Assembly: GCF_004799515.1 (NCBI RefSeq)
Contig: NZ_SSMX01000004.1
Location: forward strand, 180,824 to 244,823
DNA from: Phenylobacterium sp.
GTDB lineage: Bacteria; Pseudomonadota; Alphaproteobacteria; Caulobacterales; Caulobacteraceae
DNA: 64,000 nucleotides
Direction: 5' to 3'
The notes beneath the pieces were generated by a model. It had not been told where the DNA came from, did no database searches, and saw nothing but the letters and a program-made list of their open reading frames with translations. Positions within the stretch are counted from its first letter, which is position 1, and each line of letters starts with the position of its first letter. Below are positions 45,518-54,406 of the stretch, one piece after another. Made by a program: the position numbers and the translations under genes.

Positions 45518-46624
45518 CTAATCCCTGACGCGATACCGTTCGATCGCATCCCAATCGGGCTCGACGCCGAGGCCTGGCCCCTCCGGGACCAGGATGTCGC
45601 CATCCTCGATCCGCAGGGGCGAGACGATCAGGTCATCGGTGAGCAGATGGCTGGCGGTGTAGTAGTCGCTGCCGTATTTGATGGCCGGCGAAGAGCAGGC
45701 GAAGTGCAGGCTCGCGGCTATGCCGATACCCGACTCCCACATGGCGCCCGCGTAGCAGGGCATCCCCGCCGCTTCGAACAGCCCGGCGACCTTCTTGGAG
45801 CGCAGTAGCCCGCCCATCTTGGCGATCTTGATGCTGACGATGTCCGCCGCGCCCCGCTTGGCCACCTGGAACCCCTGGTCCCAGCTCAGCACGCTCTCGT
45901 CGGCCATGACCGGGGTGTCCAGGGCGGCGCAAAGGGCCGCCATGGCGTCCAGGTCGAAGCCCTTGAAGGGCTGTTCGATGAAGGTGGGGTGGAAGTCCTC
46001 CAGCCGGCGGCACAGGCGCGTCGCCTGTTCCCGGCGAGCGCCCTGATTGAAGTCGATCCGAAGGTCGAAGGCGTCGCCAACCAGTTTCCGCAGGGCTTCA
46101 ACCCGATCGATCTCGTCGCGTTCGCCGAGCACCCCGGTCTTGATCTTGAGAACCTTGAAGCCCTGGTCGAGCAGCCAACGGCTTTCGTCGAGATCGGCCT
46201 GCAGTACCTGATTGGTGATTGAGTAGCTGAGGTTGATGCGGTCCCGAACCAGCCCGCCCAGGAGATCGTGGACCGGGCAGCCCAGCGCCTTGCCTGCGAT
46301 GTCCAGTACGGCCATCTCGAGCCCGGTCTTGGCGAACGACGACCCATAGTGCGCCGCGTCCATCTTCAGGAGGATGGCTTCCACGTCGAAGGGCGAACAG
46401 CCGATCAGGACCGGCGCAAGATAGTGGTCGATGGTCGCCTTGATGGCGAAGGCGTTCTCCGCGAACACCGCCCACGGCGAGCACTCCCCAACCCCGGAAA
46501 TCCCGGCGTCCGTCTCGATCTTGATGATCACTGCGTCCACATGGACGAGGTCGCCGACGCCGAGCTTGCCGGCGTGGCGGATGGGCGGACGCGTTATGAT
46601 CGCCTCGACCGATGTAATCTTCAC
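45518..46624 (-). CDS. Mandelate racemase/muconate lactonising-type enzyme
   Basis: 368 residues, enolase superfamily. Lys160/Lys162 (KIK), Asp191-Asn193 (DFNQ), Glu217 (IEQP), Asp242 (ADES) and Lys266 (SIK) are intact; MWESGIGIAASLH follows. The MLE-like branch includes epimerases, racemases and hydroxyproline or lactone-forming enzymes, so the substrate is open. The gene is in a catabolic operon with aldehyde dehydrogenase and DapA-family genes. Confidence 0.88.
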   Translation of the reverse strand: MKITSVEAIITRPPIRHAGKLGVGDLVHVDAVIIKIETDAGISGVGECSPWAVFAENAFAIKATIDHYLAPVLIGCSPFDVEAILLKMDAAHYGSSFAKTGLEMAVLDIAGKALGCPVHDLLGGLVRDRINLSYSITNQVLQADLDESRWLLDQGFKVLKIKTGVLGERDEIDRVEALRKLVGDAFDLRIDFNQGARREQATRLCRRLEDFHPTFIEQPFKGFDLDAMAALCAALDTPVMADESVLSWDQGFQVAKRGAADIVSIKIAKMGGLLRSKKVAGLFEAAGMPCYAGAMWESGIGIAASLHFACSSPAIKYGSDYYTASHLLTDDLIVSPLRIEDGDILVPEGPGLGVEPDWDAIERYRVRD

Positions 46625-46683
46625 CCACCAACTCCTTCATGCGCCGTGCGTGGCGACCAGCTCCCAGGGAGCCACAAGCCGTC

Positions 46684-48159
46684 CTAGATCGTGCGGGGCG
46701 GCAGGTTCGGTCGCGCCGAAACCTTGATCCCGATGTTGCGGGTCTGGACGTAGCCCTCGAGCGCCTCCTGGCCCTTCTCGCGCCCGTAGCCGGACTGATT
46801 GACGCCGCCGAACGGCGTCTCGATCCCACCGACAAACCAGCCGTTGAGATAGACCTGGCCCGACCAGAGGTGCTCGGCGGTCCACATCCCGAGGTCGAGA
46901 TCGCGGGTGAAGAGTCCAGACGCCAGACCCTGATCGGTGCCATTGGCGATCGCGACCGCCTCTTCCGCGGTCTTGAATGTGGTCACGGCCAGGACCGGGC
47001 CGAACACCTCGTGTTGGCCAAGCGCCGTCTCGGGCCGCACATCGGCGAACAGCGTCGCGGGCATGAAGTTGCCCGGCCGGTCCAGCAGCGCGCCGCCGCC
47101 AACCACCAGGCGCGCACCATCGTCCAGCGCGCCCCGGTAGGCGTCGTCGACCCGCTTCAACTGCTGGCGCGAGATCAGGGCGGTGATGTCGTTGTCCTCG
47201 ATACCGGGTCCGAGCCTCAAGGCGGCGACCATGGCTTCGACCCGGTCCAGCACCTCGCCGGCCACCGCTTCGTGGACCAGCAGGCGGGTCATGGCGTTGC
47301 AGTTCTGTCCGGCATTCAGGAAGGCGCCGCTCTTCACGGCCTCGACGACTAGATCCAGGTCCGCGTCCGGGTAGACGATGGCCGCGGACTTGCCGCCCAA
47401 TTCCATGATGCAGGGCACCACCCGCTCGGCGGCCGATCTCAGGACGTCGCGGCCGGTCGCCAGAGACCCGGTGAAGACGATGTGGCGCACCAGGGGATGG
47501 GTCACCAGCGCCTTGCCCGCGACCGCGCCATAGCCGGTCAAGATGCTGACCGCGCCCGTCGGGACGCCGGCGGCCTCACAGGCCTTGGCGACCTCGATTC
47601 CGGACAAGGGGGCGAGTTCCGGGGACTTGATCACGGCGCAGTTGGCGGTGGCGATCGCACAGGCCAGCGAGCGTGCGGTCAGCTCCAATGGAAAGTTCCA
47701 GGGCACGACCTGGCCTGAGACCCCGAACGGGCTGCGGATCGTGAAATCCACAAGGCCCCCGCCCCGCGGGATCGAACGGCCTTCAACCTTGTCGGCCAGG
47801 CCGGCGTAGTAGCGCAGGTAGCGGACCGCGGTGCCCACCTCTTCTCGCGCCACGCTGATCGCCTTGCCGGTGTCCAGACAGACCGTGCGAGCGATGGCCT
47901 CGCGGCGTGACTCCAGATCATCGGCGACGCGGTGGAGCATCAACCCGCGCTCGAACGGCGGCATATCGATCAGGGTACGCGCGCGGAACACGCCGTGGGC
48001 GGCGCTAACCGCCGCGTCGATCTCAGCCGCCCCAGCCTCGGCAACCTCGGCGATCACCTCCCCGGTGGCCGGATCCTCGACCGCGATACACGCGCCGGAC
48101 GCGCTGTCGCGCCAGTCGCCGGCGATGTAGTGGCCGCCACGGTCTCGCGCGTCAGACAT
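46684..48159 (-). CDS. NAD(P)-dependent aldehyde dehydrogenase
   Basis: 491 residues. Catalytic Cys in NAGQNCNAMTR, Glu in MELGGKSA, cofactor motif FTGSLATG, and the asparagine in VPWNFPLE; C-terminal GGVNQSGYGREKG. Betaine/semialdehyde-type. ATG 48159 with GAGGA; the frame extends to GTG 48171. Overlaps closely with the GMC oxidoreductase gene, so an alcohol might be oxidised to an aldehyde and then an acid. Confidence 0.95.
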   Translation of the reverse strand: MSDARDRGGHYIAGDWRDSASGACIAVEDPATGEVIAEVAEAGAAEIDAAVSAAHGVFRARTLIDMPPFERGLMLHRVADDLESRREAIARTVCLDTGKAISVAREEVGTAVRYLRYYAGLADKVEGRSIPRGGGLVDFTIRSPFGVSGQVVPWNFPLELTARSLACAIATANCAVIKSPELAPLSGIEVAKACEAAGVPTGAVSILTGYGAVAGKALVTHPLVRHIVFTGSLATGRDVLRSAAERVVPCIMELGGKSAAIVYPDADLDLVVEAVKSGAFLNAGQNCNAMTRLLVHEAVAGEVLDRVEAMVAALRLGPGIEDNDITALISRQQLKRVDDAYRGALDDGARLVVGGGALLDRPGNFMPATLFADVRPETALGQHEVFGPVLAVTTFKTAEEAVAIANGTDQGLASGLFTRDLDLGMWTAEHLWSGQVYLNGWFVGGIETPFGGVNQSGYGREKGQEALEGYVQTRNIGIKVSARPNLPPRTI

Positions 48160-48167
48160 GTCGTTCC

Positions 48168-49838
48168 TCACGCCAGGATGGCATCGGCGAGCTTCTCCGC
48201 GAGCATGATCGTCGGCAGGTTGGTGTTGGCGCGCGGGCAGAAGGGCATGACCGAGGCGTCGACCACACGCAGCCCATCAACCCCGCGCACGCGGCCTTGC
48301 GGGTCGGTGACGGCGGTCGGATCGGTCGCCGCCCCCATTCGGCAGGACGATGTCGGATGCCAGTTGCCGGCCACATTGCGCCGGATGTAGCGCTCGAGCG
48401 CCGCGTCATCGGCCGCCAGGGTCGCGAGGCTGTCGCCCTGGGTGATGACATGGCGCACCAGGGCGCGGCGCACGGCGGCGGAACTGTCCATCAGCCCCGC
48501 GAGCAGCGCGGTGATGAGGTAGTTGATCCGCGAAATGGTGCTCACCGACTTGGCGCGCGCGTTCCACGCCGACGGGAAGGGATCCAGGGCCACCGTGGGC
48601 ATGGAGCCCAAGGCGAAGATGCGGCTCAGGAAGCGGACGCCATCCTTCAGCCGCGCCATGTCGCGTTCGTCGGTGAGCCAGTCGAAGGCGACCGTGGGCT
48701 CAGCGGCGGGATCGCGCGCGTTCAGGGTCACCGACCCGCTGGAATAGGTCCGATTGACCCAGAGTTGGATCGATCCCAACCGCATGCCCAGCGGATGCCA
48801 GGCGGACTTCGCCACCGCCGAGACCGCCATGTCGGTGGGCGGACATCCCGGATGGTTGGAGGAGTAGCGCGCGTGCACCTGGATGTGCCCGGATACGTCC
48901 GGCGCCATGCGGTTCTGTGGCTGCAGATAGGCCGACACCGCGATCGACGGATGCTCCTGCAGGCCCTGCCCCACCCCGGCCACATCGGCCTGGACCTCGA
49001 TCCCGAGCTTCGCCAGGGCCGCTGCCGGACCGACGCCCGAGCGCATCAAGATCGCCGGCGAATGGATGGCGCCGGCGCTGAGGACAATCTCGCGGCCCTC
49101 GAAGCGCTGCTCGCCGGCACTGTTGACCGCGACCACTCCGGTGGCGGTGGCGCCGGTGAACAGGATGCGCTGGACGTAGGTGTCGGAAAGGATCGTCAGG
49201 TTCGGTCGCGCCCGGACGTCGCGGGTCAGATAGGCGATGGCGGTCGAGACCCGGCGGCCGCCGCTGTTGGTCAGCGGCACGGGCGAATAGCCATCGCCAT
49301 AAGGGCCGTTGAAATCCGCCCGGAACGGCAGGCCCACCGCATCGTAGGCCTGGGTCAACGCCCGGATGAAGCCAGACCACTCACTCTGGCGCACCCGCGT
49401 GATGGGCAGCGGCCCGTCCTGGCCGTGCAGGTCACCGGCGAAATCGCGATCGCTTTCCAGCTTGCGGAAATAGGGCAGGACGTCGCTCCAGCTCCAGCCC
49501 ACAGCGCCGCCGGCCGCCCAGTCGTCATAGTCTGCAGGCGAGCCGCGGTTGGCGACCTGAGCGTTGATGCTGGAGCCGCCGCCCATGACGCGGGCCTGTT
49601 CATAGTGTGCGGGTTTGGCGCCGCCGCGCACTAGGCTCGCGTCCAAGCCCGGCCACTGATAGCGCGGGTTGAAATAGGCCCGCGTCGGATTGCCGTCCTG
49701 GATGTCGTCCGGGATGTCGTCCGGCGGGGTGTCCTGACCCGCTTCGATCAGCAGAACGCGCTTGGCGCGAGAGGAAAGCCGGTTTGCCAGAACGCAGCCG
49801 GCAGAGCCGCCGCCCACGATGATGTAGTCATACTGCAA
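48168..49838 (-). CDS. GMC-family FAD-dependent oxidoreductase
   Basis: 556 residues. FAD-binding GGGSAGCVLANRLS near the N-terminus, GMC signature MGGGSSINAQVANRG, second signature LSAGAIHSPAILMRSGVG, catalytic GNWHPTSSCRMG, and C-terminal DASVMPFCPRANTNLPTIMLAEKLADAIL. Oxidises alcohols such as choline-like or polyol substrates. First gene of the minus-strand operon, divergent from a LysR gene with the box at 49948 between them. Confidence 0.95.
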   Translation of the reverse strand: MQYDYIIVGGGSAGCVLANRLSSRAKRVLLIEAGQDTPPDDIPDDIQDGNPTRAYFNPRYQWPGLDASLVRGGAKPAHYEQARVMGGGSSINAQVANRGSPADYDDWAAGGAVGWSWSDVLPYFRKLESDRDFAGDLHGQDGPLPITRVRQSEWSGFIRALTQAYDAVGLPFRADFNGPYGDGYSPVPLTNSGGRRVSTAIAYLTRDVRARPNLTILSDTYVQRILFTGATATGVVAVNSAGEQRFEGREIVLSAGAIHSPAILMRSGVGPAAALAKLGIEVQADVAGVGQGLQEHPSIAVSAYLQPQNRMAPDVSGHIQVHARYSSNHPGCPPTDMAVSAVAKSAWHPLGMRLGSIQLWVNRTYSSGSVTLNARDPAAEPTVAFDWLTDERDMARLKDGVRFLSRIFALGSMPTVALDPFPSAWNARAKSVSTISRINYLITALLAGLMDSSAAVRRALVRHVITQGDSLATLAADDAALERYIRRNVAGNWHPTSSCRMGAATDPTAVTDPQGRVRGVDGLRVVDASVMPFCPRANTNLPTIMLAEKLADAILA

Positions 49839-49947
49839 CGTCGCTCTTCCCTGGCGCGCACGCTCCGGCCCGCTCGCGAGTCCTCTCGCCTGCCTGGAAA
49901 ACCTAGCTGCGGAACCGGGGGTTACCCACCCTCAACATTGGCTTTCC

Positions 49948-49968
49948 GATATAACTCCAGCTCATACC
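49948..49968. promoter_or_regulatory. LysR box in divergent GMC-operon/LysR promoter
   Basis: GATATA-N9-CATACC at 110-130 bp before the GMC gene and 84-104 bp before the LysR ATG. It has the same T-N11-A arms as the boxes at 37745, 39470 and 52702 but lacks the GACGAAA extension. Confidence 0.6.
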
Positions 49969-50051
49969 GGACCTTGACCGCCGCAGGGTCAGCCCGACAA
50001 CTATGCGCATTAGTTCTAGAGTTTCGGCGCGGCCATGGATCTGGGGTCCCG

Positions 50052-51002
50052 ATGACTGGCGAAAGCTCCGACGTCCTCATCCGCATACCGTCCCTACGGT
50101 CGCTTTACGTTTTCGAGGCGGCTGCACGCCACCTCAACCTCGTTCGCGCCGCCCAGGAATTGGGCCTCACCCAGGGCGCGCTCAGCCGTCAGATCAAGTC
50201 ACTGGAGCAGTTTATTGGCGTCCCGCTGTTCCAGAGGACGCCGCGCGGCCTGAAGTTCACCGAGGCCGGCGACATCCTCTGGGCGCACTCCCAGCGCGCC
50301 TTCGCCGAAATTCAGAACGGCCTGATGTTCGTCACCAATGCGCGCACCCGCCAGTCCCTGCTGGTGGCCGTGGCGCGCTCCTACAGCACCCGCGTGCTCA
50401 GCCCGCTGATCGGAGGCTTCACGGAGGCCTATCCGTGGATCGACCTGACGCTGGATGGTCATCGCCATCTGGCGGACCTATCCAAAGGAGAAGCCGATAT
50501 CGCCATCCGCGTCGGCAGAGGCGACTGGCCAGACGCCCGCGTCGAAAAGCTCGGTGACGATCCGCTGTTTCCCGTTATCTCGCCCAGGCTCGCGGAGCGG
50601 CTGGGAACCTCCCAGATCGATGGGGACACCGAGGACGTCACCTTCCTTCACTTCACGGAACGGAACTACTGGGACGCCTGGGCGGCGGCGGCGGGCCTGC
50701 CGCCGTTCCGGCCGAAGCGGAACATCCGGTTCTCGGAAACGGTGATGATGCTTGAGGCTGCCGAGCAGGGCCAAGGGATCGCGGTCGCCCGCCGTTCGCT
50801 GGTTCAGGATGCACTCCGCACTGGTGAGCTGGTCCGCATGTCCGATATCGAACTCGACGACGGCATCGCCTATTTCCTCTGCTATGCGCCCGAGAAGGCG
50901 AACCACTCGACGGTCAAGGCTTTCCGAGAGTGGATGATGGCGCCGAAACCCGTGGCGGACCGCGCGACCGGCGCCGTCCCCGCGTCGCCGCACGCGTCTT
51001 AG
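50052..51002 (+). CDS. LysR-family regulator, GcvA-like
   Basis: 316 residues. HTH (about 15-75: SLYVFEAAARHLNLVRAAQELGLTQGALSRQIKSLEQFIGVPLFQRTPRGLKFTEAG) and GcvA-type effector domain (about 95-295; LSKGEADIAIRVGRGDWP). ATG 50052 gives the best family start; the frame is open to 49938. Divergent to the ten-gene catabolic run, it probably activates it through the GATAT boxes. Confidence 0.93.
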   Translation: MTGESSDVLIRIPSLRSLYVFEAAARHLNLVRAAQELGLTQGALSRQIKSLEQFIGVPLFQRTPRGLKFTEAGDILWAHSQRAFAEIQNGLMFVTNARTRQSLLVAVARSYSTRVLSPLIGGFTEAYPWIDLTLDGHRHLADLSKGEADIAIRVGRGDWPDARVEKLGDDPLFPVISPRLAERLGTSQIDGDTEDVTFLHFTERNYWDAWAAAAGLPPFRPKRNIRFSETVMMLEAAEQGQGIAVARRSLVQDALRTGELVRMSDIELDDGIAYFLCYAPEKANHSTVKAFREWMMAPKPVADRATGAVPASPHAS

Positions 51003-51011
51003 AAGGCGACC

Positions 51012-51461
51012 TCAAGTCCGCCGCCCCGCGAGCCAGCCCGCGCCCAGGACGCCGAGAGACCGGGCGTCCGAGCGAGCCAGGTGTTCGGTCGCCAGACCCG
51101 AAGCGGCGGCCGTCCTGAGAGCCGTGATCGCAGCGCCGTCGATCACGGCCAACGGCGCCCCGCTGGTCCGATCGAATAGGAGCACCACGCTTTGGACGGT
51201 AGGAGAGCCCCGCGCCGCGTTGCCGGGATGAAGGCTGTTGACCTTCGCGCCATAGACGGGGCGGTCGCGGGCGGCCCCCGGCATCAGGATAAGCACATCA
51301 GACACGTCGAACAGCTGGGTGATCGCCCGCTGCGGCAGATCTATCTCACCACCTGATAGCGCCGTCATCGCTTCAGCCATCACGGCGATGCAATCGCCCA
51401 TCGGTAGAAGACGCCGAACCTCCGCCGCGGGATTGACCCGCAGACTCACCGGCGAGACCAC
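51012..51461 (-). pseudogene. Truncated ornithine cyclodeaminase-family remnant
   Basis: 149 residues, half the usual length of about 320. The N-terminal half is recognisable (LLPMGDCIAVMAEAMTALSGGEI, VYGAKVNSLHPGNAARGSPTVQSVVLLFDRTSGAPLAVIDGAAITALRTAAASGLATEHLARSDARSLGVLGAG), then it stops after the first glycines of the NAD-binding loop. The 3' end abuts the LysR stop 10 bp away, so the cofactor domain is deleted. An intact paralogue follows upstream on the same strand. Confidence 0.85.
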
Positions 51462-51516
51462 CCGCCTCGCGACGCCCTGAGATTCGGCGGACTTGGCGGT
51501 TGTCGAAGACGCACGC

Positions 51517-52494
51517 CTAAAGGTCGAGACGTTGGCCGAGGCCTCGCGCTTTCGCCGCCTCGAAGATCGCCTTGGCGGCGCCCACGTCTTCGACGGCTAC
51601 GCCCATGTTCATGACCGCGATCGAATCCGAGGCGCTGACCCGGCCCTTCGCGATGCCCGCCGCGACATCCCCGAGTTCCCCGCGAAACGGCGGACTGTCG
51701 ACAAAATAGTTGTAGGCCTTGATGTGCTCTATCTGCCCGAGGTCATCGGTCAATAAACAGTCGATCGCGCGTAGGCCCGCAGGCTTCCAGTAACAGTCAT
51801 AGTCGATGGCGACAGCGGTCAGCCCGGGTTTGATCCAGTCGGCGTCCACCGGCCGCTCGACGTTGGCTTTGATACGGCCGCAGGAGATCAGCACCGACGT
51901 CTGGTCGAAAATGGCGCGCGCCGACGATACGATGACCGGCGTGAAACCCGCCGCGCGCACCACCTCAGCGAAGGCGTCCGCGGCCTGTGGGTTGATGTCG
52001 TAGATCAGCACTTCCTTCAGGTGCGGCATGACATGCGTGAGCGCTTCAAGATGGCTTCGGGCCTGGACCCCCGCCCCCAGCACGCCAAAGCTTGGGGCGT
52101 CGGGATTGGCCAGATGCTTCACCGCGACCGCGGAGGCTGCGGCCGTGCGCTGTTGCGTAATCCAGGTGGAGTCCATCACCGCGGCGACCAGGCCGTCCTC
52201 AAGGGAATTGAGGAACAGCAGGCCGGTCAGATAGGGCAAGCCCCGCGCCGCGTTCTCGTCGGATCCCGACTGCCACTTCATGGCGGTGTAGCCGAACTTC
52301 GGCACCAGGCTCGACATGCCCCCGAACCAACGCTCATTGTCGCGTTCCATCCAGTGTTTCGGGGGCATCTGGACCCGTCCCATCGCCTTCTCGATCAGAC
52401 CCTGTTCCACCAGCTCGATGATGGTCGACATCGGCAGCCGAACGGCCTCGACCGCGTCGCGGTTGAGGAAGAGCGTCGAATGATTGAGACCCAT
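51517..52494 (-). CDS. Ornithine cyclodeaminase/mu-crystallin family protein
   Basis: 325 residues, full length. WFGGMSSLVPKFGYTAMKW, LFLNSLEDGLVAAVMDSTWITQQRTAAASAVAVKHLA, then FGVLGAGVQARSHLEAL for NAD and DINPQAADAF. Members act as cyclodeaminases, imino acid reductases (pyrroline-2-carboxylate) or alanine dehydrogenases; the exact one cannot be told. ATG 52494; the open frame to 52749 is probably not used. Confidence 0.92.
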   Translation of the reverse strand: MGLNHSTLFLNRDAVEAVRLPMSTIIELVEQGLIEKAMGRVQMPPKHWMERDNERWFGGMSSLVPKFGYTAMKWQSGSDENAARGLPYLTGLLFLNSLEDGLVAAVMDSTWITQQRTAAASAVAVKHLANPDAPSFGVLGAGVQARSHLEALTHVMPHLKEVLIYDINPQAADAFAEVVRAAGFTPVIVSSARAIFDQTSVLISCGRIKANVERPVDADWIKPGLTAVAIDYDCYWKPAGLRAIDCLLTDDLGQIEHIKAYNYFVDSPPFRGELGDVAAGIAKGRVSASDSIAVMNMGVAVEDVGAAKAIFEAAKARGLGQRLDL

Positions 52495-52684
52495 GACCCT
52501 GCCTGAGTAAGATTGAACATACGATGACGGGACGACGCCTTCGGGCCTTCGCGGTCCCATCGCCCCAAGGCGCCACAAACGCCCCCACGGCGGCCCCGCG
52601 CACGACGCGTCAAAAGGTAGTTCCCGTGTCCGCAGCCCGATCCGAGCGCCGCGAAGCTCCCGCGTTCCGCGTTGCATGGCCAAC

Positions 52685-52722
52685 GACGAAAGCTGCGGGT
52701 CGATATGACGGGGGGGCATATC
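52685..52722. promoter_or_regulatory. LysR box upstream of cyclodeaminase gene
   Basis: GACGAAA (52685-52691), 10 bases, GATATG-N9-CATATC (52702-52722). Its 311-bp gap (52495-52805) shows no gene and no other signal. Confidence 0.6.
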
Positions 52723-52805
52723 CCAAGCGCACGTGCCAACACCCCGCACGAGGCGGCCGCGCCCTAGGGTCGGCCGATATCTCGCCGTCGCGGTCGGTCG
52801 GGCGG

Positions 52806-54266
52806 CTAGGCCAGGCCGGCGAGCGCCAGGTATTTGATCTCGAGATAGTCCTCGATCCCGTACTTGGAACCTTCGCGGCCCAGGCCGGACTGCTTGATCC
52901 CGCCGAAGGGCGCGACCTCCGTGGCCAGCAGGCCGTCGTTGACCGCCACCATGCCATATTCGAGCGCTTCGGCGACCCGCAGCACCCGGCCGAGATCGCG
53001 GGCGTAGAAGTAGGCGGCTAGGCCGTATTCTGTGTCATTGGCCATGCGAAGGGCGTCGGCCTCGGTCTCGAAACGGACGATGGTGGCCACCGGACCAAAG
53101 ATCTCCTCGCGGGAAACTGACATCGCCGGCGTCACGCCGGTGAGAAGAGTCGGCTCGAAGAAGCCGCCACCCAGCGCATGCCGATGACCGCCGATCTTGA
53201 TCTCGGCGCCGTCCGCGACGGCTTCAGCGATGAGGCGCTCAACCTTCTCGACGGCGGCGCCGTTGATCAGCGGGCCCTGGGTCACGCCCGCCTCTGTCCC
53301 GCCCCCGACCTTCAGGGCCTCCACCTTCGCGATCAGCTTGGCTTCGAAGGCGTCCGCGATGCTCGCCTGCACCAGGAAGCGGTTGGCGCAGACGCAGGTC
53401 TGACCCATGTTGCGGTACTTCGAAATGAGGGCGCCGTCGGCGGCCGCGTCGAGGTCGGCGTCATCGAACACGATGAACGGCGCATTGCCACCGAGCTCCA
53501 GCGACACCCGCTTCACGGTCGAGGCGCACTGCGCCATCAGCCGCCGGCCAACCGCGGTCGACCCAGTGAAGGAGAACTTCCGCACCAGCGGGTGCTGGGT
53601 GAGCATTAGTCCAACCTCCTGGGCCAGGGTCGAGGGGACGACGTTGAAGACGCCCTTCGGAATCCCCGCCCGATGGGCCAGATCGCCCAAGGCCAGGGCC
53701 GACAGCGGCGTGTGCTCCGAGGGCTTGATCACCACGGTGCAGCCGGCGGCCAGGGCCGGGGCGCATTTGCGCATGATCATGGCGTGCGGAAAGTTCCAGG
53801 GCGAGATGGCCCCGACGACGCCCACCGGCTGCTTGACCACCAGGATGCGCTTGCCCTGCGCCGGCGTCGGGATCACGTCGCCGTAGGTGCGCTTGGCCTC
53901 CTCGGCGAACCATTCGGCGAAGCCGGCGCCGGACGCCACCTCGCCGCGGGCCTCGGCGAGCGGCTTGCCCTGCTCGGCGGTCATCAGCTGAGCCAGGTCT
54001 TCCTGGTTGGCCAGAATGAGCCGGGACCATTCACGCAGGATCGCGGCGCGCTCCTTGCCGGTCTTGTCACGCCAGGCCGGCAAGGCCGCGCCCGCGGCCT
54101 CGATGGCCCTCACCGTGTCCTGCGCATCGAGATCGGCGATGTTGGCCAAAGTCTTTCCCGTGGCAGGGTCGGCGACGGTGAACCGGCGGCCCGCCTGCCC
54201 CGCCATCCAAGCCCCATCGACGTAGCCATCGGTCCGCAGGAGGGACGGATCGGACAGGTTCAGCAT
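52806..54266 (-). CDS. Succinate-semialdehyde dehydrogenase-type aldehyde dehydrogenase
   Basis: 486 residues. GabD-type features: SPWNFPHAMIMRKCAPALAAGCTVVIKPSEHTPLSAL, SFTGSTAVGRRLMAQCASTVKRVSLELGGNAPFIVFDDADLD, and NMGQTCVCANRF with catalytic Cys. Oxidises succinate semialdehyde or a similar short semialdehyde. ATG 54266; the frame upstream has no family match. Followed upstream by an aminotransferase, a common pairing for omega-amino acid breakdown. Confidence 0.93.
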   Translation of the reverse strand: MLNLSDPSLLRTDGYVDGAWMAGQAGRRFTVADPATGKTLANIADLDAQDTVRAIEAAGAALPAWRDKTGKERAAILREWSRLILANQEDLAQLMTAEQGKPLAEARGEVASGAGFAEWFAEEAKRTYGDVIPTPAQGKRILVVKQPVGVVGAISPWNFPHAMIMRKCAPALAAGCTVVIKPSEHTPLSALALGDLAHRAGIPKGVFNVVPSTLAQEVGLMLTQHPLVRKFSFTGSTAVGRRLMAQCASTVKRVSLELGGNAPFIVFDDADLDAAADGALISKYRNMGQTCVCANRFLVQASIADAFEAKLIAKVEALKVGGGTEAGVTQGPLINGAAVEKVERLIAEAVADGAEIKIGGHRHALGGGFFEPTLLTGVTPAMSVSREEIFGPVATIVRFETEADALRMANDTEYGLAAYFYARDLGRVLRVAEALEYGMVAVNDGLLATEVAPFGGIKQSGLGREGSKYGIEDYLEIKYLALAGLA

Positions 54267-54406
54267 GTCAGGACTCCAGGGTTCAAGTTCGCCGTTGAGG
54301 TGCGGGCGCGCCGCGGCGACACCCGCGTTCGGGCAAGCGTCCCACGTTGGGGCCGAGGATAAGAGCCGCTCGGGCGGGAGCGCAGAAACGTCGCGAACAG
54401 GCGGCC

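Noticed and set aside
48297..49634. 445-codon plus-strand frame over the GMC gene
   Set aside because: Arg/His-rich shadow; the GMC frame has intact FAD and catalytic motifs.
50000..50014. ACTATGCGCATTAGT near the LysR start, resembling the CTAAT palindrome
   Set aside because: Arms and spacing do not match the CTAAT-N6-ATTAG family.
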